DNA from: Streptomyces canus
GTDB lineage: Bacteria > Actinomycetota > Actinomycetes > Streptomycetales > Streptomycetaceae
Direction: 5' to 3'
Assembly: GCF_030816965.1 (NCBI RefSeq)
Contig: NZ_JAUSYQ010000002.1
Span: 9,166,001-9,230,000 of the forward strand
Length of the DNA stretch: 64,000 nucleotides
The position numbers and the translations under genes were made by a program. The notes under the pieces are model-generated. The model saw nothing but the letters and a program-made list of their open reading frames with translations. It did not search any database and was not told the origin of the DNA. Positions 45,363-53,787 of the stretch are shown here, piece by piece; positions within the stretch are counted from its first letter, which is position 1, and the number at the start of each line of letters is the position of its first letter.

Positions 45363-46562
45363 GTGTCCCCTTCTCCCTCCTTGCTGCATCTCGCCGTCGC
45401 TCTGGACGGCACCGGCTGGCACCCCGCCTCCTGGCGCGAGCCGGTGGCCCGGCCCCGTGAGCTGTTCACCGCCGGATACTGGGCCCACCTGGTCGCCGAG
45501 GCCGAGCGCGGCCTGCTCGACTTCGTCACCATCGAGGACGGCCTCGGCCCGCAGTCCTCCCATTTCCTCGACCCCGACGAGCGCACCGACCAGGTCCGCG
45601 GCCGGCTCGACGCCGTCCTGATCGCCTCGCGCATCGCCCCGCTCACCCGGCACATAGGCCTGGTCCCGACCGCGGTGGTCACCCACACGGAGCCGTTCCA
45701 CATCTCCAAGGCGATCGCGACCCTCGACTACGTCAGCACCGGCCGCGCGGGCCTGCGGGTCCAGATCACCGCGCGCCCGGGCGAGGCCGCGCACTTCGGC
45801 CGCCGCACCATCCCGCGTATCGAGGCCTACGACAGCCCCGGGGCCCAGGAACTCGTCACCGACCTCTTCGACGAGGCCGCCGACTACGTCGAGGCCGTGC
45901 GTCGCCTCTGGGACAGCTGGGAGGACGACGCCGAGATCCGCGACGCCGCCACCGGCCGCTTCATCGACCGGGACAAGCTGCACTACATCGACTTCGAGGG
46001 CAAGCACTTCAGTGTCAAGGGCCCCTCCATCACACCCCGCCCACCGCAGGGCCAGCCACTCGTCACCGCCCTCGGGCACCAGACCGTCCCCTACCGGCTC
46101 ATCGCCCGCCAGGCCGACGTCGGCTACGTCACCCCGCACGAGACCGACGAGGCCCGCGCGATCGTCGCCGAGATCCGCGCCGAGCAGGAGACCGCCGGGC
46201 GGAGCGAGGAACTCCTCCATGTCTTCGGCGACTTGGTCGTCTTCCTCGACGACGACCCCGCCGAGGCCGCTGCCCGCCGGGACCGTCTCGACGTGCTCGC
46301 GGGCGAGCCGTACACCAGCGACGCCCGCATCTTCACCGGCACTCCTTCGCAACTCGCCGACCTGCTCGGTGAGTTCCAGGCCGCCGGTCTGACCGGATTC
46401 CGGCTGCGGCCCGCCGTCGCCGGCCACGACCTCCCGGCGATCACCCGCGGTCTGGTCCCCGAACTCCAGCGCCGGGGCGCCTTCCGCACCGACTACGAGG
46501 CCGACACCCTGCGTGGCCTGCTGGGCCTGACCCGCCCCGCCAACCGCTACGCCGCCGCCTGA
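45363..46562 (+). CDS. LLM-class flavin-dependent monooxygenase
   Basis: A 399-residue luciferase-like TIM-barrel enzyme. LLHLAVALDGTGWHPASWR, HIGLVPTAVVTHTEPFHISKAIATLDYVSTGRAGLRVQIT and the C-terminal FRLRPAVAGHDLPAITRGLVPELQRRGAFR are typical of the NtaA/SoxA/DszA group. This group uses FMNH2 to oxidise or cleave organosulfur and related compounds. The sulfur leader peptide directly upstream and the second monooxygenase downstream suggest desulfonation or thioether cleavage of scavenged compounds. GTG 45363 is the start; its ribosome binding site may be AGGAAGGCACCC. The flavin reductase is not in the window. Confidence 0.82.
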   Translation: MSPSPSLLHLAVALDGTGWHPASWREPVARPRELFTAGYWAHLVAEAERGLLDFVTIEDGLGPQSSHFLDPDERTDQVRGRLDAVLIASRIAPLTRHIGLVPTAVVTHTEPFHISKAIATLDYVSTGRAGLRVQITARPGEAAHFGRRTIPRIEAYDSPGAQELVTDLFDEAADYVEAVRRLWDSWEDDAEIRDAATGRFIDRDKLHYIDFEGKHFSVKGPSITPRPPQGQPLVTALGHQTVPYRLIARQADVGYVTPHETDEARAIVAEIRAEQETAGRSEELLHVFGDLVVFLDDDPAEAAARRDRLDVLAGEPYTSDARIFTGTPSQLADLLGEFQAAGLTGFRLRPAVAGHDLPAITRGLVPELQRRGAFRTDYEADTLRGLLGLTRPANRYAAA

Positions 46563-46604
46563 GCCTTTGAGCCTCTGAGTCTTGAGCCGGAAGGACCGCA
46601 CATC

Positions 46605-47981
46605 ATGAGCAAGCCGCTGAAGCAGATCCACCTGGCCGCGCATTTCCCGGGCGTCAACAACACCACCGTGTGGAGCGACCCCGAGGCCGGCAGCCATATC
46701 GAGTTCAGCTCCTTCGCGCACTTCGCGAAGACCGCCGAACGCGCCAAGTTCGACTTCCTGTTCCTCGCCGAGGGCCTCCGCCTGCGGGAACAGGGCGGGA
46801 AGATCTACGACCTGGACGTCGTCGGCCGCCCCGACACCTTCACCGTCCTGGCCGCGCTGGCCGCCGTCACCGAGCACCTCGGCCTGACCGGCACCATCAA
46901 CTCCACGTTCAACGAGCCCTACGAGGTGGCCCGCCAGTTCGCCAGCCTCGACCACCTCTCCGGCGGCCGCTCCGCGTGGAACGTCGTCACCTCCTGGGAC
47001 GCCTTCACCGGCGAGAACTTCCGCCGCGGCGGCTTCCTGCCCCAGGAGGAGCGCTACTCCCGCGCCAAGGAGTTCCTCGCCACCACCCAGGAGCTCTTCG
47101 ACTCCTGGCACGGCGACGAGATCCTCGCCGATCAGGCCTCGGGCGTGTTCCTGCGGGACGCGAAGGCCGGCTCCTTCGTGCACACCGGGCAGCACTTCGA
47201 CATCCACGGGCAGTTCAACGTCCCGCGCTCCCCGCAGGGCCGCCCGGTGATCTTCCAGGCCGGTGACTCCGAGGAGGGCCGGGAGTTCGCCGCCTCCAGT
47301 GCCGACGCGATCTTCAGCCGGTACGCCACCCTCAAGGAGGGCCAGGCCTTCTATACCGACGTCAAGAACCGCCTCGCCAAGTACGGCCGCCGTCACGACC
47401 AGTTGCTGATCCTGCCCGCCGCCTCCTTCGCCCTCGCGGATACCGACGCGGAGGCCGAGGAACTGGCGCGGACCGTGCGACGCCAGCAGGTCAGCGGGGC
47501 CACCGCCCTCAAGCACCTGGAGTTCGTCTGGAACCGGGACCTGTCCTCCTACGACCCCGACGGGCCGCTGCCCGACATCGACCCGGACGTCAGCGACAAC
47601 CACATCTCCAAGGGGCGTGCCCAGGTCCGCATGTACCGGGACCCGCTGGCCACCGCTCGCGAATGGCGCGAACTGGCCGCCGCCAACAACTGGTCCATCC
47701 GTGACCTGGTCATCAACACGGGCAACCGGCAGAACTTCATCGGCTCGCCGGAGACGATCGCCCGCACCATCAACGCGTACGTGCAGGCCGACGCGAGCGA
47801 CGGCTTCATCCTCGTCCCGCACATCACCCCGACCGGCCTCGACGCCTTCGCCGACAAGGTCGTCCCGCTCCTCCAGGAGCAGGGCGTCTTCCGCACCGAC
47901 TACGAGGGCCCGACCCTCCGCCACCACCTCGGCCTCGCCCACCCGGACGACGTCCAGGACGAGCAGCGGGTCGCGTCGTGA
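46605..47981 (+). CDS. NtaA/DmoA-family FMN-dependent monooxygenase
   Basis: A 458-residue two-component monooxygenase. It has the family start KQIHLAAHFPGVNNTTVW, then FLAEGLRLREQGGKIYDLDVVGRPDTFTVLAALAAVTEHLGLTGTINSTFNEPYEVARQFASLDHLSGGRSAWNVVTSWD, which is close to dimethylsulfide and nitrilotriacetate monooxygenases. The C-terminal IRDLVINTGNRQNFIGSPETIA and HHLGLA also fit. It probably works with a separate flavin reductase on an organosulfur substrate. GGAAGGACCGCACATC precedes ATG 46605, 42 bases after the first monooxygenase, so the two form one operon. Confidence 0.86.
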   Translation: MSKPLKQIHLAAHFPGVNNTTVWSDPEAGSHIEFSSFAHFAKTAERAKFDFLFLAEGLRLREQGGKIYDLDVVGRPDTFTVLAALAAVTEHLGLTGTINSTFNEPYEVARQFASLDHLSGGRSAWNVVTSWDAFTGENFRRGGFLPQEERYSRAKEFLATTQELFDSWHGDEILADQASGVFLRDAKAGSFVHTGQHFDIHGQFNVPRSPQGRPVIFQAGDSEEGREFAASSADAIFSRYATLKEGQAFYTDVKNRLAKYGRRHDQLLILPAASFALADTDAEAEELARTVRRQQVSGATALKHLEFVWNRDLSSYDPDGPLPDIDPDVSDNHISKGRAQVRMYRDPLATAREWRELAAANNWSIRDLVINTGNRQNFIGSPETIARTINAYVQADASDGFILVPHITPTGLDAFADKVVPLLQEQGVFRTDYEGPTLRHHLGLAHPDDVQDEQRVAS

Positions 47982-47988
47982 AGCGAGG

Positions 47989-48357
47989 TCACTCCTCCCA
48001 GTCGAGCTGATGCTCGGGCGTACCCACCGACCGCCCGTACGCCACCGCTTCGGCGCGGCCCGCCTCGTCGCCGCGCCGATAGCGGAACACCTTCCCCGCG
48101 AAGACGACCACGCGCTCGTCCCCGGCGGTGAAATCGGCGTACCAGCCGAGCTCCGGCTGCAACGCCTCGGCGAGCGCCTCCGCCAGGGCACCGACCTCCT
48201 CGCCGTCGGTCTCCCACTCGACGAGCGTCCACACCGGCGGCTGCGCGTCGCTCGCCCCGCCGATCTCGACCCTGCTGACCCTCCGCAACCGCAGTCCACG
48301 CGGCTCGAACACCGCGCCGGGCCGAAGGCTCTCGCCGATGACATATCCGGTGATCAT
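47989..48357 (-). CDS. Hypothetical protein, 122 residues
   Basis: I do not recognise a family. The sequence is acidic and soluble, starts MITGYVIGESLRPGAVFEPRG, contains an Ala/Glu-rich helix (VGALAEALAEALQPELGWY) and ends with EHQLDWEE. No membrane segment, signal peptide or metal motif is seen. It is convergent with the monooxygenase gene (7-base gap) and divergent from the WYL regulator, sharing the 111-base promoter region that carries three half-sites. It may therefore be a direct target of that regulator. Codon usage with G/C in third positions supports a real gene. Confidence 0.65.
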   Translation of the reverse strand: MITGYVIGESLRPGAVFEPRGLRLRRVSRVEIGGASDAQPPVWTLVEWETDGEEVGALAEALAEALQPELGWYADFTAGDERVVVFAGKVFRYRRGDEAGRAEAVAYGRSVGTPEHQLDWEE

Positions 48358-48397
48358 GTGCTGTCTCCCTGCTGATCGGGGGCTTTGCGGATGACGC

Positions 48398-48449
48398 TAC
48401 GGCCGTATGGCTGACATCCTGTGTCAGTCATACGGCCGTCAGTCATACG
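48398..48449. promoter_or_regulatory. Three-half-site operator candidate between the hypothetical gene and the WYL regulator gene
   Basis: TACGGCCGTATGGCTGACA (48398-48416) is mirrored at 48422-48440 with one internal mismatch around a 5-base centre. GTCAGTCATACG is then repeated directly at 48438-48449. The third copy ends 19 bases before the WYL gene start. The arrangement suggests an autoregulated divergent promoter. Confidence 0.55.
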
Positions 48450-48468
48450 TCGATGAGGTGGTCGCCCG

Positions 48469-49461
48469 ATGCGTGCGGACCGGCTGCTGTCCCTCCTGCT
48501 CTGCCTTCAGTCCCGTGGACAGATGACCGCCCGTCATCTCGCGGCGGAGCTCGAGGTCTCGGTGCGTACCGTCTACCGGGACCTGGAGGCGCTGAGCGCG
48601 GCGGGCATACCGGTGGTGGCGAGCGGCGGCCCTGGCGGCGGCTGCCGTCTGATGGAGGGCTGGCGCAGTCCGTTGCTCGGTATCAGCGCGGAGGAGGCGA
48701 CGGCCCTGCTCGCGGTCGCGTCCGAGGGCGGCCCGCTGGAACGGATCGCGCTGGGCGACGCGCTGGCCCAGGCGCGCCTGAAACTGCTGTCCGCCCTGCC
48801 GGCGGCGGGCCGCGAGCAGGTGAGCCTGACGGCGAGCCGCTTCCACATCGACACCCAGGCCTGGTTCAAGCCACCGGAACCGGTCGCGCACCTCGCCGTG
48901 TTGGTCGATGCCGTCCGCCGGGACAGGCGTCTGCGTCTGCGGCACGCGCAGCGCGATGTCCGGTCCGACGTGGACCCGCTGGGCCTGGTCGCGAAGGCGG
49001 GCGTCTGGTACCTGGTCGTGCGCTCCGACCGGGGCATCCGCGCGCACCGGGCGTCGAGGATCACGGAGGCGGAACTCCTGCCCGAGTCCTTCACCCGCCC
49101 CGCCGACTTCGACCTCCCTGCCCACTGGGCGCGCTGGGCCGCCGAGTTCGAGGCGAGTCTGGACCAACTCCCGGTCACGGTACGCCTGTCGGCGGCAGGA
49201 CTCGCCGCACTTCCGCAGGTACTCGGCGACACGGAGTCGGCGGCGCGGGCGGTCCCCGATCCCGAGGAACCCGGCCGGCACCGCCTGGTCCTCCACTTCG
49301 ACGACCGGCGCACCGCCTGCCGCCGTCTGCTCGGCTTCGGCCCCGACGCCGAGGTTCTCGAACCGGCGGACGTACGCAGGGAGTTGGCGGAGACCGCGCG
49401 CCGCACGGCCGCTCGTTACCGGAATGCTCGTCACCGGAATGCGTCCGACCCCATGCCATGA
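48469..49461 (+). CDS. YafY-type WYL-domain transcriptional regulator
   Basis: A 330-residue regulator. The N-terminal HTH_11 domain reads ADRLLSLLLCLQSRGQMTARHLAAELEVSVRTVYRDLEALSAAGIPV (residues 3-49). A WYL domain spans about 145-225, where DPLGLVAKAGVWYLVVRSDRGIRAHRASRI contains the WYL triplet itself. The C-terminal WCX-like extension ends near LGFGPDAEVLEPADVRREL. Such proteins sense small ligands or nucleic acids and often regulate divergent genes. The candidate operator upstream fits autoregulation. ATG 48469 has GATGAGGTGG upstream. The GNAT gene overlaps its stop by four bases. Confidence 0.87.
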   Translation: MRADRLLSLLLCLQSRGQMTARHLAAELEVSVRTVYRDLEALSAAGIPVVASGGPGGGCRLMEGWRSPLLGISAEEATALLAVASEGGPLERIALGDALAQARLKLLSALPAAGREQVSLTASRFHIDTQAWFKPPEPVAHLAVLVDAVRRDRRLRLRHAQRDVRSDVDPLGLVAKAGVWYLVVRSDRGIRAHRASRITEAELLPESFTRPADFDLPAHWARWAAEFEASLDQLPVTVRLSAAGLAALPQVLGDTESAARAVPDPEEPGRHRLVLHFDDRRTACRRLLGFGPDAEVLEPADVRRELAETARRTAARYRNARHRNASDPMP

Positions 49462-49913
49462 TCGACGCCATGGCCGTCCGAATCGACCTCGCCGATGTGA
49501 GCGACCTCCACCAGGTCCTGGCGGACCACGCCCGCTACTGGGGCGAGCGCGACCTGCGCGCACTCCACCTCACCGCGCTGGTGCAGGAGTTCGGCGCCAC
49601 CTGTCTGGTCGCCAGAGCCGAGGACGGCATCCGCGGCTACCTCTTCGGATTCGTCACTCCCGGCCGCACCGGCTACGTCCACCTGATCGCCACCCGCGAC
49701 GATGCCCGCGGCACCGGCCTCGGCCGTACCCTCTACGAGGCGTTCACCGAGGCCGCCCGCGGGCAGGGAGCGGTCCGCCTCAAGGCCATCACCTCGGTCA
49801 CCAACGAGGGCTCGATCGCCTTCCATCGCAGCCTCGGCTTCGACGCCGGAGTGGTGGAGGACTACGACGGCCCCGGCCGTCCCCGCGTCGTCTTCACCCG
49901 GGACCTGCGGTGA
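49458..49913 (+). CDS. GNAT-family N-acetyltransferase
   Basis: A 151-residue single-domain acetyltransferase. VRIDLADVSDLHQV starts the fold, GYVHLIATRDDARGTGLGRTLYEAF is the acetyl-CoA pyrophosphate loop, and ITSVTNEGSIAFHRSLGFD is the C-terminal motif. The substrate is unknown. ATG 49458 overlaps the WYL regulator stop (ATGA), which implies co-transcription. An internal ATG at 49470 is less likely. Its 3' end overlaps the end of the convergent P-loop gene by 20 bases. Confidence 0.85.
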   Translation: MIDAMAVRIDLADVSDLHQVLADHARYWGERDLRALHLTALVQEFGATCLVARAEDGIRGYLFGFVTPGRTGYVHLIATRDDARGTGLGRTLYEAFTEAARGQGAVRLKAITSVTNEGSIAFHRSLGFDAGVVEDYDGPGRPRVVFTRDLR

Positions 49914-50406
49914 GGATCGCGTCGAGCAGCGGGCCCAGCGAATCCCTGGGCTCCTGTCCCGCGGTGTCGACCACGAGGCGGTCCCGGTGCCACGGCTCGT
50001 ACTCCCGATCGACGATCTGCTGCCAGGTGGGCAGCGGCAGGTCCGGGATGTCCACCGAGCGCGAGTCCACGCGGCGCCGGTGCTCGTCCGGATCGGAGCA
50101 GACGACCTCCACCTCGACCACGGGCACCCCGGCCCTCGTCGCGGCGCCGCACCAGGCATCGCGCGTGACCGCCAGCGGGTTGACGGACTCCGCGATCACC
50201 GTGAGCCCCTGCCGCAGCTGCTCCTCGGCGAGGGCGTACCCCACGACATAGCCCACCGGCCCCACGGGATGCCGGGCCAGTCCGGAGGTGACGACCGCCT
50301 GCTCGATGGTGTCGACCCGCAGATGGACCGCGCCCGTCCTGGCGGCCAGGAGCCGCGCGAGGGTGGTCTTGCCGGTGGCGGGCAGGCCGCCGATGACGAT
50401 CAGCAC
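49894..50406 (-). CDS. P-loop kinase-like AAA ATPase
   Basis: A 170-residue nucleotide-binding protein that begins MLIVIGGLPATGKTTLARLLA, with a Walker A GLPATGKTT at residues 7-15. VIAESVNPLAVTRDAW resembles the substrate-side loop of the zeta-toxin/chloramphenicol-phosphotransferase-like kinases. The end VVVEVVCSDPDEHRRRVDSR has the lid-like arginine pattern. Such stand-alone kinases phosphorylate small molecules or sugars; the substrate is unknown. It is downstream of the metalloprotease gene on the same strand but separated from it by a strong hairpin, so it is probably expressed independently. Confidence 0.75.
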   Translation of the reverse strand: MLIVIGGLPATGKTTLARLLAARTGAVHLRVDTIEQAVVTSGLARHPVGPVGYVVGYALAEEQLRQGLTVIAESVNPLAVTRDAWCGAATRAGVPVVEVEVVCSDPDEHRRRVDSRSVDIPDLPLPTWQQIVDREYEPWHRDRLVVDTAGQEPRDSLGPLLDAILTAGPG

Positions 50407-50441
50407 GCCCCCACCCTTTCACCCCGAACGCGCACGCCGTG

Positions 50442-50487
50442 TGGCCGGCGCACGTCTCCCTCCCCCGAAGGTGACGTGCGCCGGCCA
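50442..50487 (-). terminator. Hairpin terminator after the metalloprotease gene
   Basis: A perfect 15-bp inverted repeat (50442-50456 with 50473-50487) with a 16-base loop lies between the metalloprotease stop and the P-loop gene start. Confidence 0.7.
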
Positions 50488-50541
50488 TTCCCCCGGCGCC
50501 GGACAGCGGTCCAGCCTCGCCCGTGCGGCCCGTCTGTGCTG

Positions 50542-51627
50542 TCACCAGCACATGACCGCGGTTTCCCCCGAACCCCACGCGGAGTACAGGCGCACACGGA
50601 CGAAGTAGCGGCGGCCCTTCACGAGACGGGCCCTGATCGTGGCGTTGTGCGGAGTGCCTCCGTCGTCCCGGCCGGTGAGATAGCGGGGTTCTCCGTCCCG
50701 CTCCTCGAAGACCACGACGACGGTGTCGCTGTCGCCGAAGGTGCCCACGGTGTACTCGCGGGTCTCCGGCGGTTCCACGGTGAAGTCGGCCTGCTCACCC
50801 GGTTTGAGACCGAGCGGCGCGGACCGGAAGGGCACCAGCGCCGACGGCCGGGTCGGCTCGGTCGGCGGGTACCAGCGCAGGACGTACTCCTTGTCTGCGG
50901 CCGACAGGGTGCCGGGCGGGTCGAGGCCCGCGCGGAACTGCTCCGGCTCCAGGATCAGTCCCGCCTCGAAGGCGTACTCCATGATCGACTGCGGGTCCCA
51001 GACGGTGCCGTTCACCTCGTCCGGGTCGAGCTTGCGCAGGATGTTGAAGAACGTCCGGTCCCGGTTCCAGAAGTTCGGCGGGCCCGCCAGATCGGCGTAG
51101 ACGGCCTCGTCGTCCCAGTGGATCCCGGCGAACGGACTCTGGTGCTCGTGCAGCATGCCGAGCGCGTGCCCGATCTCGTGCAGGGCGGTCCCGCGCTCCC
51201 CGGGCGCGGTCAGGTCCCAGCCGAAGTTCATGGTGCGCTCGTTCAGACCGACCTGGAGCGCGTCCCTGCCCACCGTCGACCAGGAGCCGTCGCCGAGTTG
51301 GAAGCCGATGCGCAGTTCGGCCTCCGAGCGGTCACCGACCTCGCTGACCGTGACGCCGATCCCGAGGTCCTGCCACTCCTGGAAGCACTCGCGCACCACG
51401 TCCCGCTGCTCCTTGGCGCCGACCCACGACACCCGGCGGGACTGCCCCGTCCCCGGAACCGGAATGACCGACCCGTCGGTGTCGCCGTCGAAGAAGCAGT
51501 AGTGCAGGACCGTGCTGTTGACCCACATCCGGCTGCCGCCGATGAGCGCACTCAGCCGCTCGGCGGCCAGCCCCGGGGCGAACGCCGGAGCCGACTGCTG
51601 CGCGAGTGAGCAGTAGCGTGCGGTCAT
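50542..51627 (-). CDS. Astacin-like (M12A-type) zinc metalloprotease
   Basis: A 361-residue protein. The zinc site HEIGHALGMLHEH (about 150-162) has the extended HExxHxxGxxH form followed by E, as in astacins. SIMEY (about 214-218) supplies the Met-turn and following tyrosine. The region FFDGDTDGSVIPV to ELRIGFQLGDGSWSTVG is typical of the N-terminal lobe. A beta-rich tail (about 265-361) may be a carbohydrate- or protein-binding domain. No signal peptide or propeptide is visible, which is unusual for the family and implies cytoplasmic action or non-classical release. I chose ATG 51627; a TTG at 51681 would add 18 residues without a signal sequence. It is divergent from the LuxR-type regulator. 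Confidence 0.78.
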   Translation of the reverse strand: MTARYCSLAQQSAPAFAPGLAAERLSALIGGSRMWVNSTVLHYCFFDGDTDGSVIPVPGTGQSRRVSWVGAKEQRDVVRECFQEWQDLGIGVTVSEVGDRSEAELRIGFQLGDGSWSTVGRDALQVGLNERTMNFGWDLTAPGERGTALHEIGHALGMLHEHQSPFAGIHWDDEAVYADLAGPPNFWNRDRTFFNILRKLDPDEVNGTVWDPQSIMEYAFEAGLILEPEQFRAGLDPPGTLSAADKEYVLRWYPPTEPTRPSALVPFRSAPLGLKPGEQADFTVEPPETREYTVGTFGDSDTVVVVFEERDGEPRYLTGRDDGGTPHNATIRARLVKGRRYFVRVRLYSAWGSGETAVMCW

Positions 51628-51673
51628 GGGGTTCAGCGTGCCGTGAGGCGTCTCGGGGCGCCTGAGTCGGGGG

Positions 51674-51706
51674 CTACTCAAGTCCCCCTGTATCAGGACT
51701 GAGTAG
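51674..51706. promoter_or_regulatory. Dyad between the metalloprotease and LuxR-type genes
   Basis: CTACTCAAGTCC (51674-51685) and GGACTGAGTAG (51696-51706) are inverted with a one-base bulge. They lie 20 bases before the regulator start and 47 bases before the protease start. This is a good binding-site candidate for the LuxR-type regulator. Confidence 0.45.
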
Positions 51707-51725
51707 CGGTGCTCCTGCTTCCGTG

Positions 51726-53702
51726 ATGACTTTCGAACGGGACGCGAAGACCCTGGAGCTGCCCTGGCCGTTCACCGGGCGGGAGGACGAACTCGAGCTG
51801 GTCCGCGGGTCTGTCGCCGGGGGGCGGCACGGCATCGTGGTCACCGGTCCCGCGGGCCGGGGCAAGACCCGGCTCGTCACGGAGGCCGTACGCGGCACCG
51901 ACTGTGCCAGGGTGGCGGGCACGCCCGGGACCCGCGGGCTCCCGTTCGCCGCTTTCGCGCACCTTGTTCCGGAGACCGCGTCCCTGCACCGCGCGGTCCA
52001 ACTCCTGTCAGGCGTACGGCTGTTGCTTGTCGACGACGCCCATCTGCTGGACGACGCCTCGGCGGCCCTCGTCCACCAGCTCGCCGTGCACGGCCGCACC
52101 CGTCTCCTGGTCGTCGCCACGGACGGGGCCCGCGCGCCGGGCGCGATCTCCCGCCTGTGGACCGGAGAGCTCCTGCCGCGCCTCGCCCTGGAGCCGTTGC
52201 CCCGCGAGGAGACCGCGCAGCTGCTCGCGGCCGGCGTCGGCGGCCTCGAAGCCCTCACCGTCAACCGGCTGTACCGCATGTGCCGGGGCGATCTGCGACT
52301 GCTGCGCGAGTTGGTGGACGCGGTGTGCGAGCAGGGGCTGCCGGCCCGGGTCCCGGACTCGACCGAGTGGGAGTGGCGCGGCCCGGTGCCGGTCACCGCG
52401 ACCGTGCGCGAGCGCACCGCGCACCTCCTCGACCGCACGGGTCCCGGCGAGCGTGGGACCCTGGACCGCCTGGCGTTCGGCGAGCCGCTCCCCGTGGACG
52501 CCGGCACGCTCGACCTGGACGCCCTGGAACGCCTGGAGGCCGACGGTCTGGTCCACGTCGACGAGCAGGGCACCGCCCGTCTCGCCCACCCGCTCCACGC
52601 CCCGGTGCTGCGATCCGCCGCCGGACGCCTGAAGACCCTGCGCCTGGCCCGCACCCCGGCCGACTGCGCGGCGGCCCTGGAGACCGAGACGGCCGCACTG
52701 GCCCGGGCGATCGGCGAGGCGGACGTACGGGCCGTCTCCGCGCCGGTGGGGGAGTGGCTCCTGGACGAGGGTGCCGGCGTACCGGCCCGGCACGCCGCGG
52801 TACGGGCACGGTTCGCACGCCTGCGGGGGGAACTGCGGGAGGCCGCGGCCTGGGCGAGGGAGGGAATGCGGGCTGCTGCCGATGACCCGGCCTGCCGTGT
52901 CGAACTCGCCCTGGCCGTAGCACAGTCGGGGCACCCGGAGCTCGTGGCACCTCCGGCGGGCCCGGGCGTCGACCGGTTCGCCGCCGGGGCCTCGGGCGGG
53001 TCGGACGCCGAGACATCCGCGGTCCCCTTGTCCGGGTCGGGCACCGATCGTTCGGCAGAGCCGTCGCCCGGATCGCGCACCGGCCGGGGCGACGCGACCC
53101 CGGCTCGTCCCAGCGGCGCTGCCGACTCGCGGGAGGTCGCGGGCGGTTCGGCTCTCACCTGGTGGGCCGCCGCCCGCGGTGATCTCGACGCGGCTCTCGG
53201 CACGGTCGGCGAGGATCCGTACGACGCCGTCCGGCTCGGCGCGCCCGAGCGGGCCGTCGGCCGGCTGACCGGTGTCTTCGCCGCACACGCCGAGGCGCTC
53301 GCCCACGACGACGGTCCTGCCCTCGACCGGGCGGCGCAAGCGCTGGAGGAGCGCGGTTTCCTGCTCTTCGCCGCCGAGGCGTACGCCCAGGCCGTACGGT
53401 CGCACCGCGACCCCGGTGCCGCCCGCACCTCACGCACCCGAGCCGTCGCCCTGGCCCGGCGCTGCCAGGGCGCCCGCACCCCGGCCCTGGCCGGGCTGGT
53501 CCTCGGCGAACTCACCGTCCGCCAGCGGCAGATCGTCACCCTCGCGGCCGCCGGCCTGAGCAACCGCCAGATCGCGGAGAAGCTCACCCTGTCGATCCGT
53601 ACGGTCGGCAACCACCTCTACAGCGCGTACGCCCGCCTCGGTGCGAGCGACCGCGACGCGCTGCCGTGCCTGGTCGAGCTGCCGGAGGCACAGCCGGCCT
53701 GA
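51726..53702 (+). CDS. Large LuxR-family ATPase regulator (LAL-like)
   Basis: A 658-residue regulator. The N-terminal AAA-type module has Walker A GPAGRGKT (41-48) and Walker B RLLLVDDAH (about 98-106). A helical middle part follows, with a Ser/Gly/Pro-rich low-complexity linker at about 410-470. The C-terminal LuxR helix-turn-helix reads LTVRQRQIVTLAAAGLSNRQIAEKLTLSIRTVGNHLYSAYARLG (about 595-640). It is shorter than classical LAL proteins (about 900 residues). It probably activates the divergent metalloprotease gene through the shared dyad. ATG 51726 follows an in-frame GTG at 51723; neither has an evident ribosome binding site. Confidence 0.85.
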   Translation: MTFERDAKTLELPWPFTGREDELELVRGSVAGGRHGIVVTGPAGRGKTRLVTEAVRGTDCARVAGTPGTRGLPFAAFAHLVPETASLHRAVQLLSGVRLLLVDDAHLLDDASAALVHQLAVHGRTRLLVVATDGARAPGAISRLWTGELLPRLALEPLPREETAQLLAAGVGGLEALTVNRLYRMCRGDLRLLRELVDAVCEQGLPARVPDSTEWEWRGPVPVTATVRERTAHLLDRTGPGERGTLDRLAFGEPLPVDAGTLDLDALERLEADGLVHVDEQGTARLAHPLHAPVLRSAAGRLKTLRLARTPADCAAALETETAALARAIGEADVRAVSAPVGEWLLDEGAGVPARHAAVRARFARLRGELREAAAWAREGMRAAADDPACRVELALAVAQSGHPELVAPPAGPGVDRFAAGASGGSDAETSAVPLSGSGTDRSAEPSPGSRTGRGDATPARPSGAADSREVAGGSALTWWAAARGDLDAALGTVGEDPYDAVRLGAPERAVGRLTGVFAAHAEALAHDDGPALDRAAQALEERGFLLFAAEAYAQAVRSHRDPGAARTSRTRAVALARRCQGARTPALAGLVLGELTVRQRQIVTLAAAGLSNRQIAEKLTLSIRTVGNHLYSAYARLGASDRDALPCLVELPEAQPA

Positions 53703-53717
53703 GCCGAACACCGGACC

Positions 53718-53763
53718 GGGGCGGTCTGACCCCCAGTATTCGGGGGAGGGGTCAGGCCGCCCC
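53718..53763. terminator. Bidirectional hairpin between the LuxR-type and CHAT genes
   Basis: A 16-bp stem (53718-53733 with 53748-53763) with one T:G pair sits between the two convergent genes and can serve both. Confidence 0.8.
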
Positions 53764-53787
53764 ACACATCGCGCATCCCCTTGGGCA

